The position numbers were made by a program, and so were the translations under genes. Below, piece by piece: positions 1 through 9,847 of a DNA stretch of 64,000 nucleotides (position 1 is its first letter; each line of letters starts with the position of its first letter). Source of the DNA: Roseiarcus sp963709185 (GTDB lineage: Bacteria; Pseudomonadota; Alphaproteobacteria; Rhizobiales; Beijerinckiaceae); assembly GCA_963709185.1 (NCBI GenBank), contig CAVPVQ010000029.1:1-64000 (forward strand). The letters are read 5' to 3'. The notes under the pieces are model-generated. The model ran no database searches. It was not told the DNA's origin and was given only the letters and a program-made list of their open reading frames with translations.

Positions 1-2
1 TA

Positions 3-1230
3 ACGACAGAAAGAAGACTGGACATCCTTAATGGGCTGAGCGGGTGGGAGCAGAAGATGAGAGACGTCGGTGTAATCGACTATCTCGGTCTTACGTCAGC
101 GTTGGCTAAACATTTGCCAAAAGTGCAACAAGAATACTCTCATATTTTGGTTGACGAGGCTCAAGATTTTGGCACAACTGAGCTCACAGTAGTCCGGAGG
201 ATGGTCAAAGAAGGGCCGAATGACATATTTTTATGCGGCGACATTGCGCAAACAATTCTTCCCAAGCATCGATCTTTATCAGACGCCGCCATACGGAGCC
301 CAATACGAGAACGAATCCAAAAAAACTATAGAAATAGCCGTGAAATTTTGAAAGCTGCTTATGAAGTTCTAAAGAATAATTTAAGTGAAGATATGCTCGA
401 TAGCGAAGACCTGGAAGATTCTCGATCCGAGATTTGCGAATTTTAGCGGATCAACGCCAATGGCGCTGATGTCAGCGACGTTGCAGGAAGAAATTGCTTA
501 TGCTCGGGCATATGCCGCGACTGCGTTAAAGGGTGGCGCGAAGACCGTTTGTTTGGCATTCGCGGGGTTCTCGGCGCGCGACGTCAATGGGTTTGCTGGC
601 AAATGTGGTGTGGTGGCACTCGATGGCACCTATGACCCAAAAATTGATTCTCTAGTGTTTTGCGATTTGGAGCAAACCAAAGGATACGAGTTCGACACGC
701 TCATAATTTTAAACTGCAGAGATGGGATTTTGCCGCCTCATAACGCACCGAAGGAAGAAGCTTACAGAGCATCCTGTAAGCTTTACGTTGCCATGACGCG
801 GGCAAGGCATGAGCTCATCCTCTCTTTCCACGGAAAAGCGAGTCCGTGGATAGCGGCTGTTAGCGGCACGATTGGGGCCGCTTCGTGGAGCGACGTGGAA
901 AGATTCGATGACACCTTGCTTCTCGGAACGCCGGATTTACTGCCTGAGATAGAGCCCGATCAGGACATTCAGGATTCCGGTAGGCTCACCGGGTTACAAT
1001 TCATTTATACGACCTCCGGTTTTGGTCTTTCTCTTGAGGCGCAGGACAAGCTCATCGAGCTGGTAGACGGCAGGGGGTTGCTAGCTGCTGGGGGACGCCG
1101 CCTGAAATGGCGGAATGTATCCTCTCTTGCGGTCGACCTGCTCGAAACCCGCCGGTACGACCTGTTATTTGGTCCAATAGTTGCTGCTGAATTGCGAAAG
1201 GCATTGCCCCTCCCCGTCGCGATTTCTTGA
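3..1230 (+). CDS. UvrD/Rep-like superfamily 1 DNA helicase, C-terminal part, frameshifted
   Basis: The frame is open from the left window edge, so the N-terminal Walker A part lies outside. The first segment (to about 419) carries a Walker B-like ILVDEAQDFG followed by a motif III-like FLCGDIAQTI. The second segment, in another frame, carries motif V (KGYEFDTLIIL) and motif VI (LYVAMTRARHELILSF). These motifs occur in the order expected of one SF1A helicase, which unwinds DNA with ATP. The frame changes near 417-430; the coherent path runs from ...SEDLED into PRFANFSGS. The base composition is lower in G+C than in the genes to the right, which may mean acquired DNA or a defence-type helicase. 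The exact subfamily cannot be told without the N terminus. Confidence 0.7.
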
Positions 1231-1495
1231 GCAGGTCAAAGACCGAACAGACGTGACGAATTGTTTGCTCGTTCAGCGTCATCTCCGGCCAATCCGCCCG
1301 CACAACGGACCGCTGATCCCGCAGCGCCCGAAATCAACCGCTTCGCGGCGCGAAAGGCAAGGCGGCGCAGCCTCCGGCGCGCCATTATCTCGCCCCGCGT
1401 CGCTTTTCCCGCGTTCGGCGAACGACTAAGACTAGGAGGCGATCGGGCCCGCGCCGGCCCGCCCGCCCGGCCAAATCGAAACTGGAGGGAGCGCC

Positions 1496-2134
1496 ATGAA
1501 AGCTCGCACACAACCTGGACGCACATCGCAATATGCGCGGAAAACGCCGGCTCGCGGGCGTTGTCTGGCGACGCTCCGGCCCGACGGCGCTGAGGCTTCG
1601 GGCCAATCATCGCTTGTGCGGTTTCTGGCGGCGGCGGCGGCCGTATCGATGCTGCTCGTTTCGACGGCGCCCGTCCACGCGCAGGCGGGCGGGTGCGAAC
1701 TCATCCCCGACGACCGCAATCCGCCGGAAAAGATCTTGCGATGCGGCGCGGCGCTGGAGGTCCGCTCCGCGCATCAGACCGACTATCACGCCGTCGATCA
1801 GGCCGGGAACGCGCCGCCGAACGCGATACAACTCGACTCCGGCGCCCTGATGATCGAGTTCCACCCGAGCAAGGGACACAGACACTTCCAGATTCTGACG
1901 CCCAACGCGATCGCCGCCGTGCGCGGGACGAAATGGGTCGTCGAAGTCTCGTCCGCGCGCACGTCGACTTTCGTCATCGCCGGAAGGGTCGCCGTTTCGC
2001 GCCCGCACGGCGAGCAGACGGTGCTTCTGAGGCCCGGCGAGGGAGCGGACGTCGCTCCGGACGGCGCGCCGATCGTCGTCAAGCGCTGGGCCGCGCCGCG
2101 CGTGCAGGCGCTTCTCGCGCGCTTCGGGCAATAG
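1496..2134 (+). CDS. Exported FecR-domain protein
   Basis: A 212-residue protein with a hydrophobic signal segment at residues 41-60 ending at AQA, then a FecR-type beta-rich domain (about 80-190) with the signature TPNAIAAVRGTKWVVEV and a following VIAGRVAVS strand. FecR domains are periplasmic and usually work as sensor or scaffold modules. The start is supported by the Shine-Dalgarno-like TGGAGGGAG just upstream, though the 40-residue N-region is long and a later start is possible. Its stop codon overlaps the GTG start of the downstream CHASE2-cyclase. The pair is therefore probably translationally coupled and may act as one periplasmic-to-cytoplasmic signalling unit, which is inferred from context only. 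Confidence 0.85.
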   Translation: MKARTQPGRTSQYARKTPARGRCLATLRPDGAEASGQSSLVRFLAAAAAVSMLLVSTAPVHAQAGGCELIPDDRNPPEKILRCGAALEVRSAHQTDYHAVDQAGNAPPNAIQLDSGALMIEFHPSKGHRHFQILTPNAIAAVRGTKWVVEVSSARTSTFVIAGRVAVSRPHGEQTVLLRPGEGADVAPDGAPIVVKRWAAPRVQALLARFGQ

Positions 2135-3996
2135 TGCGGCTCAGCGCTCCTTCGCTCGCCAGCCTCATCACCGCCGCCTTTGTCGCGGCGGGCGTTCTGT
2201 GGGGCGGATTCCTCGGCGCCGCGCAGATCTCGGGGGTCGGCTCGTTCCTCGACGGCCTCGAATATCTCACCCTCGACTGGCGTTATGCGCTGGCGGGCCC
2301 GAGACCCGCTCCGCGCGGCGTGGTCGTCGCCGCCATCGACGACGAAATGGTCCATGACGCCGGCGCCTATCCGCTGCCTCGTGGCGTGCTGGCCCGCATC
2401 ATCCGCGGCCTCGCGGCGCTCGATCCCCAGGCGATCGCGATCGACATCGCGTTTCTCGACGCCGGTCAGGCCGAGGAGGACAAGCAGCTTGCCGAGGCGC
2501 TCCAGTCGACCAGGTCGGTCATCGCCGCCATCGGCGTCTTCGACGGCGAGCGCGCGCGGGACCAGCCATGCGGGGCGAACTTGCTGCCCGGCATTCCTCG
2601 GCCAACGCGCGTGCTGTGGCCCACCGCCCCGCTCCGCGATTCCGCGCGATCGGCCCTCGTCAATGTGACGACCGACGCCGGCGGGATCCCGCGGTTCATC
2701 CCGATGATCTATTGCTCGGACGATGTGGTCGTCCCGTCGTTCGCCCTGGCCGCGGCGTCCATCGCCTTGAGCGCGGAGCCGGTGCTCGGGATCGACGCGC
2801 TGAAGCTCGCGGGGAGAGCCATCAGCATGGACATCGGCTATCACTTGCCGATCCGCTACTACGGTCCACGCGGCGCGATCCGGCGGTTCAGCGCCGCGCG
2901 GATCATCCACGGCGACCTCAATCCCGACGACGTGCGCGGCCAGATCGTCATCCTGGGCGCCACGGCGCTGGGCGTCGGCGACACATTCGCCACGCCGTTC
3001 GACCGCATCGTGCCGGGGGCCGAGATTTTCGGCACGGCGATCACCAATCTTCTGGCCGGCGACGGCCTGATCCGGACGGCGCTGGTTCGAGAAATCGACG
3101 CGGGCGCGGCGGTCCTGTTGCCGTCCGTCACGGTCCTGCTGATGGCGATGCGCCGACCGTTCGCCGGATTGGGGCTTGCCGGTCTGCTCTTCGCGCTGTT
3201 TCTCGCGCTGGCGTTCGCCGCCTTTCTCCAGGGCTACTGGTTCAGCGTCGCAATTCCGCTCGCCGCGTCCATACCGGTCGTGCTCGCCTATGGCGCGACG
3301 CGGCTGGGGCTGGACCGCTACGCCGCCGGCCGCCTGAAAACCGACCGGGCGACCCTGGCGCAGTTCCAGTCTCCGCTGTTGGTCGAGCACATCCTCAACA
3401 ATCCCAGGTTTCTTGAAAGCCCGGTGCATCAGGGCGTGGCGGTGGTGTTTCTCGACCTTTCGGGCTTCACCGGCGCAGCCGAGATCCTCGGGCCGCTGTG
3501 GACGCGCGATCTGCTCGCAGCGTTTCAGGCGCTGATCGAAGGCGTCGCGCTCGCCCACGGCGGATTCGTCGTCAGCTTCATGGGCGACGGCGCGATGATC
3601 GTCTTCGGTCTGCCGGAGCCGCGGCCGGACGATGCGTCGCGCGCGCTTGTCGCGATCGGCCGCCTGCGCGAAGCCGTCGCCGCATGGCTGGACGGGCTGC
3701 CGTCGGTCGCCCGCGACCGGCTTCGCGCGCGTATCGGCGGACATTTCGGTCCGGCGGTGGTCTCGCTGCTCGGATCCGCGCACCATCGGCATGTCGCGGC
3801 GACCGGCGACACGGTCAATGTCGCGAGCCGGCTGCTCGAGGTGGCGAAGGAGCGGCGATGCGGCGTCGTGGTCAGCGAGGAGCTTTGCGCCGCGGCCGTT
3901 CCGCCGCAATCTTTTCCCGACGACGCCGATGTCGTCGCCCTGGAGGTCGGCATTCGCGGGCGCGCGCAACCCTTGCGGATTCGCGCCTGGCGCTGA
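2134..3996 (+). CDS. CHASE2-domain class III adenylate/guanylate cyclase
   Basis: A 620-residue membrane cyclase predicted to make cAMP (or cGMP) in response to an extracytoplasmic cue. Order: N-terminal membrane segment (residues 10-30), CHASE2 sensor (about 30-310, with VVVAAIDDEMVHDAGAYPLPR and QIVILGATALGVGDTFATP), three closely spaced membrane segments (about 321-395), and a cytoplasmic class III catalytic domain. The latter shows the metal-binding aspartates in FLDLSGFT (about 440) and FMGDGAMIVFG (about 485) and a GDTVNVASRL motif. I chose GTG 2134 because it overlaps the fecR stop (ATAGTG) and gives a normal CHASE2 N terminus; a longer frame upstream is only overlap with fecR. Confidence 0.9.
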   Translation: MRLSAPSLASLITAAFVAAGVLWGGFLGAAQISGVGSFLDGLEYLTLDWRYALAGPRPAPRGVVVAAIDDEMVHDAGAYPLPRGVLARIIRGLAALDPQAIAIDIAFLDAGQAEEDKQLAEALQSTRSVIAAIGVFDGERARDQPCGANLLPGIPRPTRVLWPTAPLRDSARSALVNVTTDAGGIPRFIPMIYCSDDVVVPSFALAAASIALSAEPVLGIDALKLAGRAISMDIGYHLPIRYYGPRGAIRRFSAARIIHGDLNPDDVRGQIVILGATALGVGDTFATPFDRIVPGAEIFGTAITNLLAGDGLIRTALVREIDAGAAVLLPSVTVLLMAMRRPFAGLGLAGLLFALFLALAFAAFLQGYWFSVAIPLAASIPVVLAYGATRLGLDRYAAGRLKTDRATLAQFQSPLLVEHILNNPRFLESPVHQGVAVVFLDLSGFTGAAEILGPLWTRDLLAAFQALIEGVALAHGGFVVSFMGDGAMIVFGLPEPRPDDASRALVAIGRLREAVAAWLDGLPSVARDRLRARIGGHFGPAVVSLLGSAHHRHVAATGDTVNVASRLLEVAKERRCGVVVSEELCAAAVPPQSFPDDADVVALEVGIRGRAQPLRIRAWR

Positions 3997-4141
3997 ACGG
4001 GTCGGGCGTGTCGCGGTAAATCCAAACCGGCGTGTTCCCTGAGGAACAGCGCGCCCGGTCGATTTCAACGATCGTGCTGCTGCGAGACGGTCGACCGCGA
4101 CGAATGTTCGTCCGGACCGCTCGAAGACAGGAGTAACGATC

Positions 4142-4423
4142 ATGAAAAATCTTGCTGGCTATTCTATCGCCGCCTTCGCCGGCGCCACGATGCTCGCGAT
4201 GTCCATGAGCCCGGCGTCCGCCTTCACTCTGTCCGGGCCTTCCCTGGAGCAGCCCGTCGCTTCCGCGCAGATCGACAAGGTCTGGTGGCGGGGCGGCGGC
4301 TGGCGGGGCGGATGGGGCTATCGCGCATGGGGCTGGCGCCGTCCGGTCTGGGGTTGGACCGGTTACGCGTACTATCCGGGCTATTGCTGGCGCGGCTACT
4401 ACGGCTACCTCCATTGCAACTGA
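4142..4423 (+). CDS. Small exported Trp/Gly/Tyr-rich protein
   Basis: A 93-residue protein with a clear Sec signal peptide (residues 1-28, SPASA|F). The mature tail is dominated by Gly, Trp, Arg and Tyr (WWRGGGWRGGWGYRAWGWRR, then YAYYPGYCWRGYYGYLHCN) and has two cysteines. A good ribosome-binding site (ACAGGAGTAACG) precedes the ATG. Short aromatic/glycine-rich exported proteins like this are common in Hyphomicrobiales and have no assigned function. The composition suggests a surface-adhesive or structural role, which is only inference. It stands alone between the cyclase and the first CxxCH protein. Confidence 0.8.
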   Translation: MKNLAGYSIAAFAGATMLAMSMSPASAFTLSGPSLEQPVASAQIDKVWWRGGGWRGGWGYRAWGWRRPVWGWTGYAYYPGYCWRGYYGYLHCN

Positions 4424-4604
4424 AATCGCGACACGGCGCCGACGTCAGGCGCGAGACGGCCGTCGACCTCCAATCCGACGGCCGTCAAACGCCCGCGGCG
4501 GGGCCGGGATTCGCAGGCGCGACGCGGCGTTGCCGACAACGCCGAGTCGCGGCATAGTGACGTCCGAACCGAAGCTCATGGCTGTCCCGGACAGGCAGGC
4601 GCGA

Positions 4605-5099
4605 ATGAGGCTGGTCACCGCCATCGCCATTCTGGCTCTCGCAGCGGGCGCGTCAGCCTCACTGCCGGCAAGCGCGTTCGCGCAGGATCAACCTGCCACG
4701 CCCGACACGGCCTATGTCCCGAACGTGAGCGATGTGATGGGGCAAACGCAGCTCCGCCATTTCAAGCTCGGCTATGCCGGCGCTCTCGGAAACTGGGCGC
4801 TCGCCAACTACGAACTTGGACTTGTCGCCGACAGTTTCCACACGACGTCCACACTGTTGGCCGCGCCCAGCGATGCGCGCCTCGCGCAACTGTTGACGCA
4901 GGACTCGGCGCCGCCGCTCTCCGATATCGGCAAGGCGATCGCCGCCGGAAGCAAAGAGGATTTCGGCCGCGCTTTCGAGCGGCTGACCGACGCCTGCAAC
5001 GCCTGCCACAGCGCCGCGCGGGTCGGCTTCATCAAAATCAAGTTCCCAACCACCTCGCGCAATTTCCTGTTCAGCAACCAGATCTTTCCCCCGGAATAG
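4605..5099 (+). CDS. Exported CxxCH protein (cytochrome c-like), paralogue 1
   Basis: A 164-residue protein with a signal peptide (about residues 1-27, ending ASAFAQ) and one haem-attachment-like motif CNACH (C131, C134, H135), so it may be a periplasmic monohaem protein. A strongly conserved block MGQTQLRHFKL (45-55) and GNWALANYELG (62-72) is shared with the gene at 9848-10333, with the same residue numbering, so the two are paralogues. There is no class I cytochrome fold signature beyond CxxCH; the helical layout with a C-terminal CxxCH resembles cytochrome c'-like proteins. ATG codons at 4530 and 4578 are in frame, but 4605 gives the best signal peptide. The true partner is unknown. Confidence 0.75.
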   Translation: MRLVTAIAILALAAGASASLPASAFAQDQPATPDTAYVPNVSDVMGQTQLRHFKLGYAGALGNWALANYELGLVADSFHTTSTLLAAPSDARLAQLLTQDSAPPLSDIGKAIAAGSKEDFGRAFERLTDACNACHSAARVGFIKIKFPTTSRNFLFSNQIFPPE

Positions 5100-5137
5100 C
5101 GGCGACGCGTCACGCGCCGCCATTCATCGTTGACGCC

Positions 5138-6977
5138 GTGCACGAGACCTCCGCCGATCAGCCCGCCGAAGCGCCCGCCGCGACGCCGCGGCCGATGCTG
5201 ATCTATGACGGCGATTGCGCATTCTGCGGCTACTGGGCGCGCTACTGGCGCAAGCTCACCGGCGAGCGCGTCGAATATCGGCCCTACCAGGACGCCGCCG
5301 CGCGGTTTCCCGAGATTTCAGAGGCCGAATTCCGGCGCGCCGCGCAGTTCATTGCGCCCGACGGACATCGCGCCAGCGGCGCCGAGGCCAGTTTCCTGAC
5401 CTTGAGCCACGCGCGCGGCAGGGGATGCTGGCTCGTCCTCTACCGCCATCTGCCCGGCTTCGCCGCGGTCTCGGAGCGGGCTTACGCATTCATCGCCGCG
5501 CATCGCTCGGCCTTCTTCCGCGTCAGCCTGATGCTGTGGGGCGCCGAGCACGCGCCGCCGCGCTACGATCTCGTGTCGTTCTTGTTCCTGCGGCTGTTCG
5601 GGCTGATCTACCTCTCGGCGTTCCTCTCCTTCGCGGTGCAGGCGCAGGGGCTGATCGGCAGCGACGGCGTCCTGCCGCTGACCGATTTCGTCGACGCGCT
5701 CGCCGACCGTCTCGGCTCCCAGCGTTTCTTCCTCGCGCCGATGGTGTTCTGGCTCAACGACAGCGATGGGGCGATTCAGGCGGTTTGCTGGGCCGGCGCC
5801 GGGCTATCGCTGCTGCTGGTCGCCAATCTCGCGCCGCGCCTCAGCCTGCTTCTGCTCTATGCGCTCTATCTCTCGCTGTTCTACGCCGGCCAGACCTTCA
5901 TGAGCTTCCAGTGGGACACGTTCCTGCTGGAGACCGGATTTGTCGCGCTGCTGCTGAGCTTCGCCACCGCGCAGGGCGTCTGGCTGCTGCGCTGGTTGCT
6001 GTTCCGTTTCATGTTCATGTCGGGCGTCGTCAAGCTGCTGAGCGGCGACGCCAATTGGTGGGGTCTGTCGGCGCTGTCGAAGCATTTTCTGACCCAGCCG
6101 CTGCCGACCCCGCTGGCCTGGCACGCCGCGCAACTGCCGTCGGACCTGCTGAAATTCGCCACCGGCGCCATGTTCGTCGTCGAGCTGATCCTGCCGTTCC
6201 TGATTTTCTTCCCGCGCCGGATGCGGTTCCTCTCGGCGTTCGGCATCCTCACGCTGCAGAGCGGCATTCTCCTCACCGGCAATTACAACTGGTTCAATCT
6301 GCAGACCATGTTGCTGTGCCTGCCGCTGTTCGACGACGCGGCGGCGCGCAATATCCTGCCGGGTCCGCTGGTCCGGCTGTCTCCAGCGGGGCGCGGCGAA
6401 CCACGCGCCGCGACGAGTGGGCGCGTTCGCGGTCAACGCCCTGGCGCTGCTGCTCGTGTTCTGCAGCCTGACGCTGATGGACCTGCGTTTCGGCGGCGAT
6501 CCGCCGGCGACGGCGCAGGCGGTCGACGGCGCGATCGAGCCGCTGCATATCGTCAGCGCCTATGGTCTGTTCGCGGTGATGACCACGCAGCGCGACGAAA
6601 TCGTCATCGAGGGTTCGAACGACGGCGTCGAGTGGCGCGAATACGAATTCCGCTACAAGCCCGGCGATGTCGCGCGCCGCCCGCTCTGGAACATCCCGCA
6701 TCAGCCGCGGCTCGACTGGCAGATGTGGTTCGCCGCGCTCGAAGACCCGAGGGATCTGCCGTGGTTTTCACAATTCGTGATCCGGCTGCTGCAGAACGAA
6801 CCCGCCGTGACGGCGCTGCTGGAAAAGAACCCTTTTCCGGATCACCCGCCAACCTACGTGCGCGCGCAGTTCTACGAATACACCTACGCCAGCCGTGAGG
6901 AAAAGGCGGAAGGCCGGTGGTGGGACCGCCGGTTGCTGGGCCTGTATTTTCCCGCTGCGCGGCTGAGGGGCAAGTGA
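5138..6977 (+). CDS. DUF393 thiol-oxidoreductase / lipase maturation factor-like fusion, frameshifted
   Basis: Residues 20-130 form a DUF393 (DCC family) domain with the redox motif DGDCAFC (24-30). This is followed by a multi-pass membrane region typical of lipase maturation factor (LMF1)-like proteins (FLFLRLFGLIYLSAFLSF, the QWDTFLLETGF and GNYNWFNLQTMLLCLPLFDD motifs). The reading frame breaks near the G4 run at 6388-6391. The C-terminal LMF domain (SNDGVEWREYEFRYKPGD, then WFSQFVIRLLQNEPAV) continues in the next frame to 6977. Together they make one protein of about 610 residues. LMF proteins assist folding of exported lipases in vertebrates; the bacterial role is unproven. A disulfide-handling domain fused to a membrane folding factor is suggestive. 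Confidence 0.8.
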
Positions 6978-7146
6978 TCGCGTCGTCGGCAAGCGGTCGC
7001 CAGGAAACAGCATTTCTCGGACCGGCCCGATCGAACAGCGAAGGCCTGCCTTTCGGGGCGCGCCTCACACTTCATGCTCGGGCGAGGCTCACCCGGATCA
7101 TGGCGCCGGCTCCTTCAGGGAGCGAATACAAGGGGCCGGCGATACC

Positions 7147-7172
7147 GGAGCGCCGCGTCGCCGCGGCGCTCC
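7147..7172. terminator. Perfect GC hairpin between convergent genes
   Basis: A perfect 11-bp stem (GGAGCGCCGCG / CGCGGCGCTCC) with a 4-base loop lies between the convergent lipase-maturation-factor gene and the repeat-protein gene. It is placed like a bidirectional terminator but has no T-tract on either strand, so it may act only as an RNA-stabilising hairpin. Confidence 0.4.
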
Positions 7173-7192
7173 ACAGTCGATGGATTCGGCTC

Positions 7193-8647
7193 TCAGTATT
7201 TCCCAAGAAGAGCCTTGATCATGTTCGAGAGGGGATTGACGCCGGCCGTCTGGGCGGCCCCGCCCGTCAGTCCACCGCCGGCGCTGCCGCCAAGACCAGT
7301 GCCAAAACCTGTTTCAGTCGCGGTGACCGGGTTGACCACGGATGCATTGATGCCGATTTTCCCTGCCCCCGAGAGTCCTCCCGCGCCGAGTATCGCCATG
7401 CCGAGATAGCCCCAATCCGTTGCGATGCCCTGCACGGCGTTGATGTCTCCCGCCGTCAACGGCGGGGCGCCCTGGGTCGGCAGGCCGACGTTGAAAATCG
7501 CCGGCACCGAACCGTTGAGCTGGCTGCCAACCGAACTGGGGTTGGGGTTGTTGGAGCCGAACGGATTGGCGATGATGAAGCTGTTGGTGGCGTTGGCCTG
7601 GCTCGTTCCGATGTTGATGGCGCCGGATCCATTCGCGCCATTGGTCGGAAGCTTGATCACGATCGGCGGCGCCGTCCCGAGCCCGCCGTTGTTGCCCGCG
7701 TCGCTCGTGGCGGCGGCGGCCGTCCATTGCGATTGATTGATCAACGACGCCACTGAGTTGACCGCGCCCAGAGCGCCGCCCGCGCTGAGTCCGCTCTGCG
7801 GCGCCGGCTTCGCGTTGGCCGCCGCTCCCGCGAGCGCTCCCGCCGAGGATTGCGCCGCCGCTATGTTGGCGGCAATCGCGTTGCCGGCGGCTGTGAACGC
7901 GTTCTGGGCGTTGGAGACGAACATCGACGGCGCGCCGCCGGATGCGCCGCCAATGGCGGCGCCGACCTTGCTCCCCGCCTCGCCCCATCCGAACATTTGC
8001 AAGTTGGTGAGGCCGTTGCTCTGGCTGATGGCGGTCTGGAGATCGGTGACGCTGCTGGTCGAGGACGGAGCGGTCAGGTCGGTGAGGCTCGCCAGCGAGT
8101 CCGGAGCGCTGCTCGCGCCGGTGTAGGGACCGTAGTCGGGCGTCGTCGTGCCCGGCTTGGGAACCGGGATCGGTCCGGTGGCGATGGTCGCCTTGACGTT
8201 CGGCGCGGCGAAGGTCGACCCGCCGGCCGCAAGGCCCGCGGCGGTAGTCACCGGCGTCGTAGAGATATGCAACGGGGTGATCGTGGTGTTGGCCGAAAGG
8301 CCTGCCGCCGTGGTCACCGGCGTCGTGGAAATATGCAGCGGGGTGATGGTGGTGTTGGCCTGCAGGCCGGCCGCGGTGGTCACCGGCGTGGTGGAAATGT
8401 GGAACGGGGTGATCGTGGTGTTGGCCTGCAGGCCCGCCGCCGTGGTCACCGGCGTGGTGGAAATGTGGAACGGGGTGATCGTGGTGTTGGCTTGCAGGCC
8501 CGCCGCCGTGGTCACTGGCTTCGAGGACACCGGCTGGCCGAGATAGTTCAGCGGCGTCGTGTTGAGCATCTGCGCCGCGTGGGCGCCGGCGAGGCCAGCG
8601 AGGCTAAAGACGAGGGCGATCGCCGTGGTCTTGGTGAAGCGGTTCAT
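7193..8647 (-). CDS. Exported 22-residue tandem-repeat protein
   Basis: A 484-residue protein with a signal peptide (residues 1-25, AGAHAA). Four 22-residue tandem repeats follow (residues 44-131, PVTTAAGLQANTTITP then F/LHISTT) and a partial fifth. The remainder is a long Ala/Gly/Asn/Ser-rich low-complexity stretch with no cysteines and few charges. An AGGAG ribosome-binding site 6-7 bases upstream fixes the ATG at 8647 rather than the upstream in-frame ATG. The composition resembles surface-exposed, possibly amyloid- or beta-solenoid-forming proteins, but I recognise no family. It is divergent from the coiled-coil protein at 8823, with which it may share regulation. Confidence 0.75.
   Translation of the reverse strand: MNRFTKTTAIALVFSLAGLAGAHAAQMLNTTPLNYLGQPVSSKPVTTAAGLQANTTITPFHISTTPVTTAAGLQANTTITPFHISTTPVTTAAGLQANTTITPLHISTTPVTTAAGLSANTTITPLHISTTPVTTAAGLAAGGSTFAAPNVKATIATGPIPVPKPGTTTPDYGPYTGASSAPDSLASLTDLTAPSSTSSVTDLQTAISQSNGLTNLQMFGWGEAGSKVGAAIGGASGGAPSMFVSNAQNAFTAAGNAIAANIAAAQSSAGALAGAAANAKPAPQSGLSAGGALGAVNSVASLINQSQWTAAAATSDAGNNGGLGTAPPIVIKLPTNGANGSGAINIGTSQANATNSFIIANPFGSNNPNPSSVGSQLNGSVPAIFNVGLPTQGAPPLTAGDINAVQGIATDWGYLGMAILGAGGLSGAGKIGINASVVNPVTATETGFGTGLGGSAGGGLTGGAAQTAGVNPLSNMIKALLGKY
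8231..8518 (-). repeat. 66-bp tandem repeats inside the exported protein gene
   Basis: Four consecutive 66-bp units (8255-8518) plus a 24-bp partial unit (8231-8254). The units encode almost identical 22-residue repeats; the differences are Phe/Leu in the xHIST segment and Gln/Ser after AAGL. The close DNA identity between units suggests recent expansion, so copy number is likely to vary between strains. Confidence 0.85.
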
Positions 8648-8822
8648 GGTCGTTGCTCCTGTTAGCGAGAGGCCCGGACGATCATTCGTCCCCGTCAACT
8701 TTCTCGTGGAAGCATCATCGCCGTCCGCCCCGTCCGGCGCTGTTCCCGGGGTGACAGCCCGGCGCGCCGACTTCGCCTACCGTCATGGGCATCGAACGGC
8801 TCAACCCGACGGAGTGAACGCC

Positions 8823-9710
8823 ATGCCGCGCCAAGCCAGCCTCATCGCCAGCGTCTCGACAGTCCTCGCCGCGACCCTCCTCGCCTCCCTCGCCCACGCC
8901 AGCGAGGCCGCTCAGCCCCTCGACCATTCGCTGGCGCTGCCGGGACAACTGGTGCGCGTCGCCGACGCCAACGCGGCGACCTGCGTCAAAGCCCCCGCCC
9001 CGGTCGATCTGAAGGCGCTCGGCGACGCGATCAAGGCGCAGATCGTCCATCGGGCGCGGCTGGAGGCCGAGCTGCAGGGGCGCGGCGACATCGAACTCCC
9101 GGCGCCGCTGCAAGGCCAGCAGGGCGTCGAGCCAATCGCCGGCGCGCTGCGCGACGAACAGGCGGTGTTCGCCGCCCGCAAGGACGCCCTGAGCGCCCAG
9201 GTCGCCTCGCTGACCCAGGACAAGGGGTTCTCGCAGCGCGAGATCGAGCTGACCACCGCCAAGGAGGCGGCGCTCGCCCGCCAGGAGGCGCTCGCCCAGA
9301 AGGACCTCGACAAGATCGGCGGCCTGCTCAGCGAGGGGCTGGTTTCCGGACCGCAGAAGCTCGCGCTGGAGCAGAACATCCTGCAGGCCGAGGCCAGCCG
9401 GCTCGACGTCAAGCTGGCGACGCTGCGCGCGCAGCAGGAGATCAGCAAGATCGACCGCAACATCGTCGATATTCGCAACCAGTGGCGCAACGATTCGCTG
9501 GCCGAGTTCAACAAGACCCAGGCGGCGCTAATCGACCTCGCGCAGCAGGCGCGCGCCGCCGAGGCCGCCGCCGCCACGCCCGCGGCCGCGCCGGCCGAAT
9601 GCGGCGAGGCGAAGGACGCGCTCTACATCATCCTGCGCGGCCCCGGCGGCGCCATGCAGGCCTTCCCCGTCGCCGCCGGCGGGCCGGCGATCGCGCGCAA
9701 CGGACAATGA
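8823..9710 (+). CDS. Exported coiled-coil protein, HlyD/membrane-fusion hairpin-like
   Basis: A 295-residue protein with a signal peptide (about residues 1-27, LAHAS). A long alpha-helical region follows (about 60-255; QREIELTTAKEAALARQEALAQKD, GLVSGPQKLALEQNILQAEASRLDVKLATLRAQQ) that looks like the helical hairpin of membrane fusion proteins, then a short C-terminal domain. The lipoyl/beta-barrel parts and the N-terminal anchor of true HlyD/AprE proteins are not evident. It could be a periplasmic adaptor or an exopolysaccharide-export accessory protein. The in-frame extension upstream of 8823 lacks sense as a signal peptide. Confidence 0.65.
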   Translation: MPRQASLIASVSTVLAATLLASLAHASEAAQPLDHSLALPGQLVRVADANAATCVKAPAPVDLKALGDAIKAQIVHRARLEAELQGRGDIELPAPLQGQQGVEPIAGALRDEQAVFAARKDALSAQVASLTQDKGFSQREIELTTAKEAALARQEALAQKDLDKIGGLLSEGLVSGPQKLALEQNILQAEASRLDVKLATLRAQQEISKIDRNIVDIRNQWRNDSLAEFNKTQAALIDLAQQARAAEAAAATPAAAPAECGEAKDALYIILRGPGGAMQAFPVAAGGPAIARNGQ

Positions 9711-9847
9711 CCGAACCGGCGCACGCCAAGCCGACTTCGTCTCCGACGGTGACCCAAGCCCGCCGCGGCGGTTCAGCATTGCCGGGAGCGCCGGGCCGGG
9801 GCAGTATAATCGCCCCGCCCCTGTCGATCCCCGGGAAGCCGGTTCAC

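Noticed and set aside
1798..4143. A 781-residue minus-strand frame opposite the CHASE2 cyclase
   Set aside because: Antisense shadow; composition biased to Arg, Asp and Gln with no domain.
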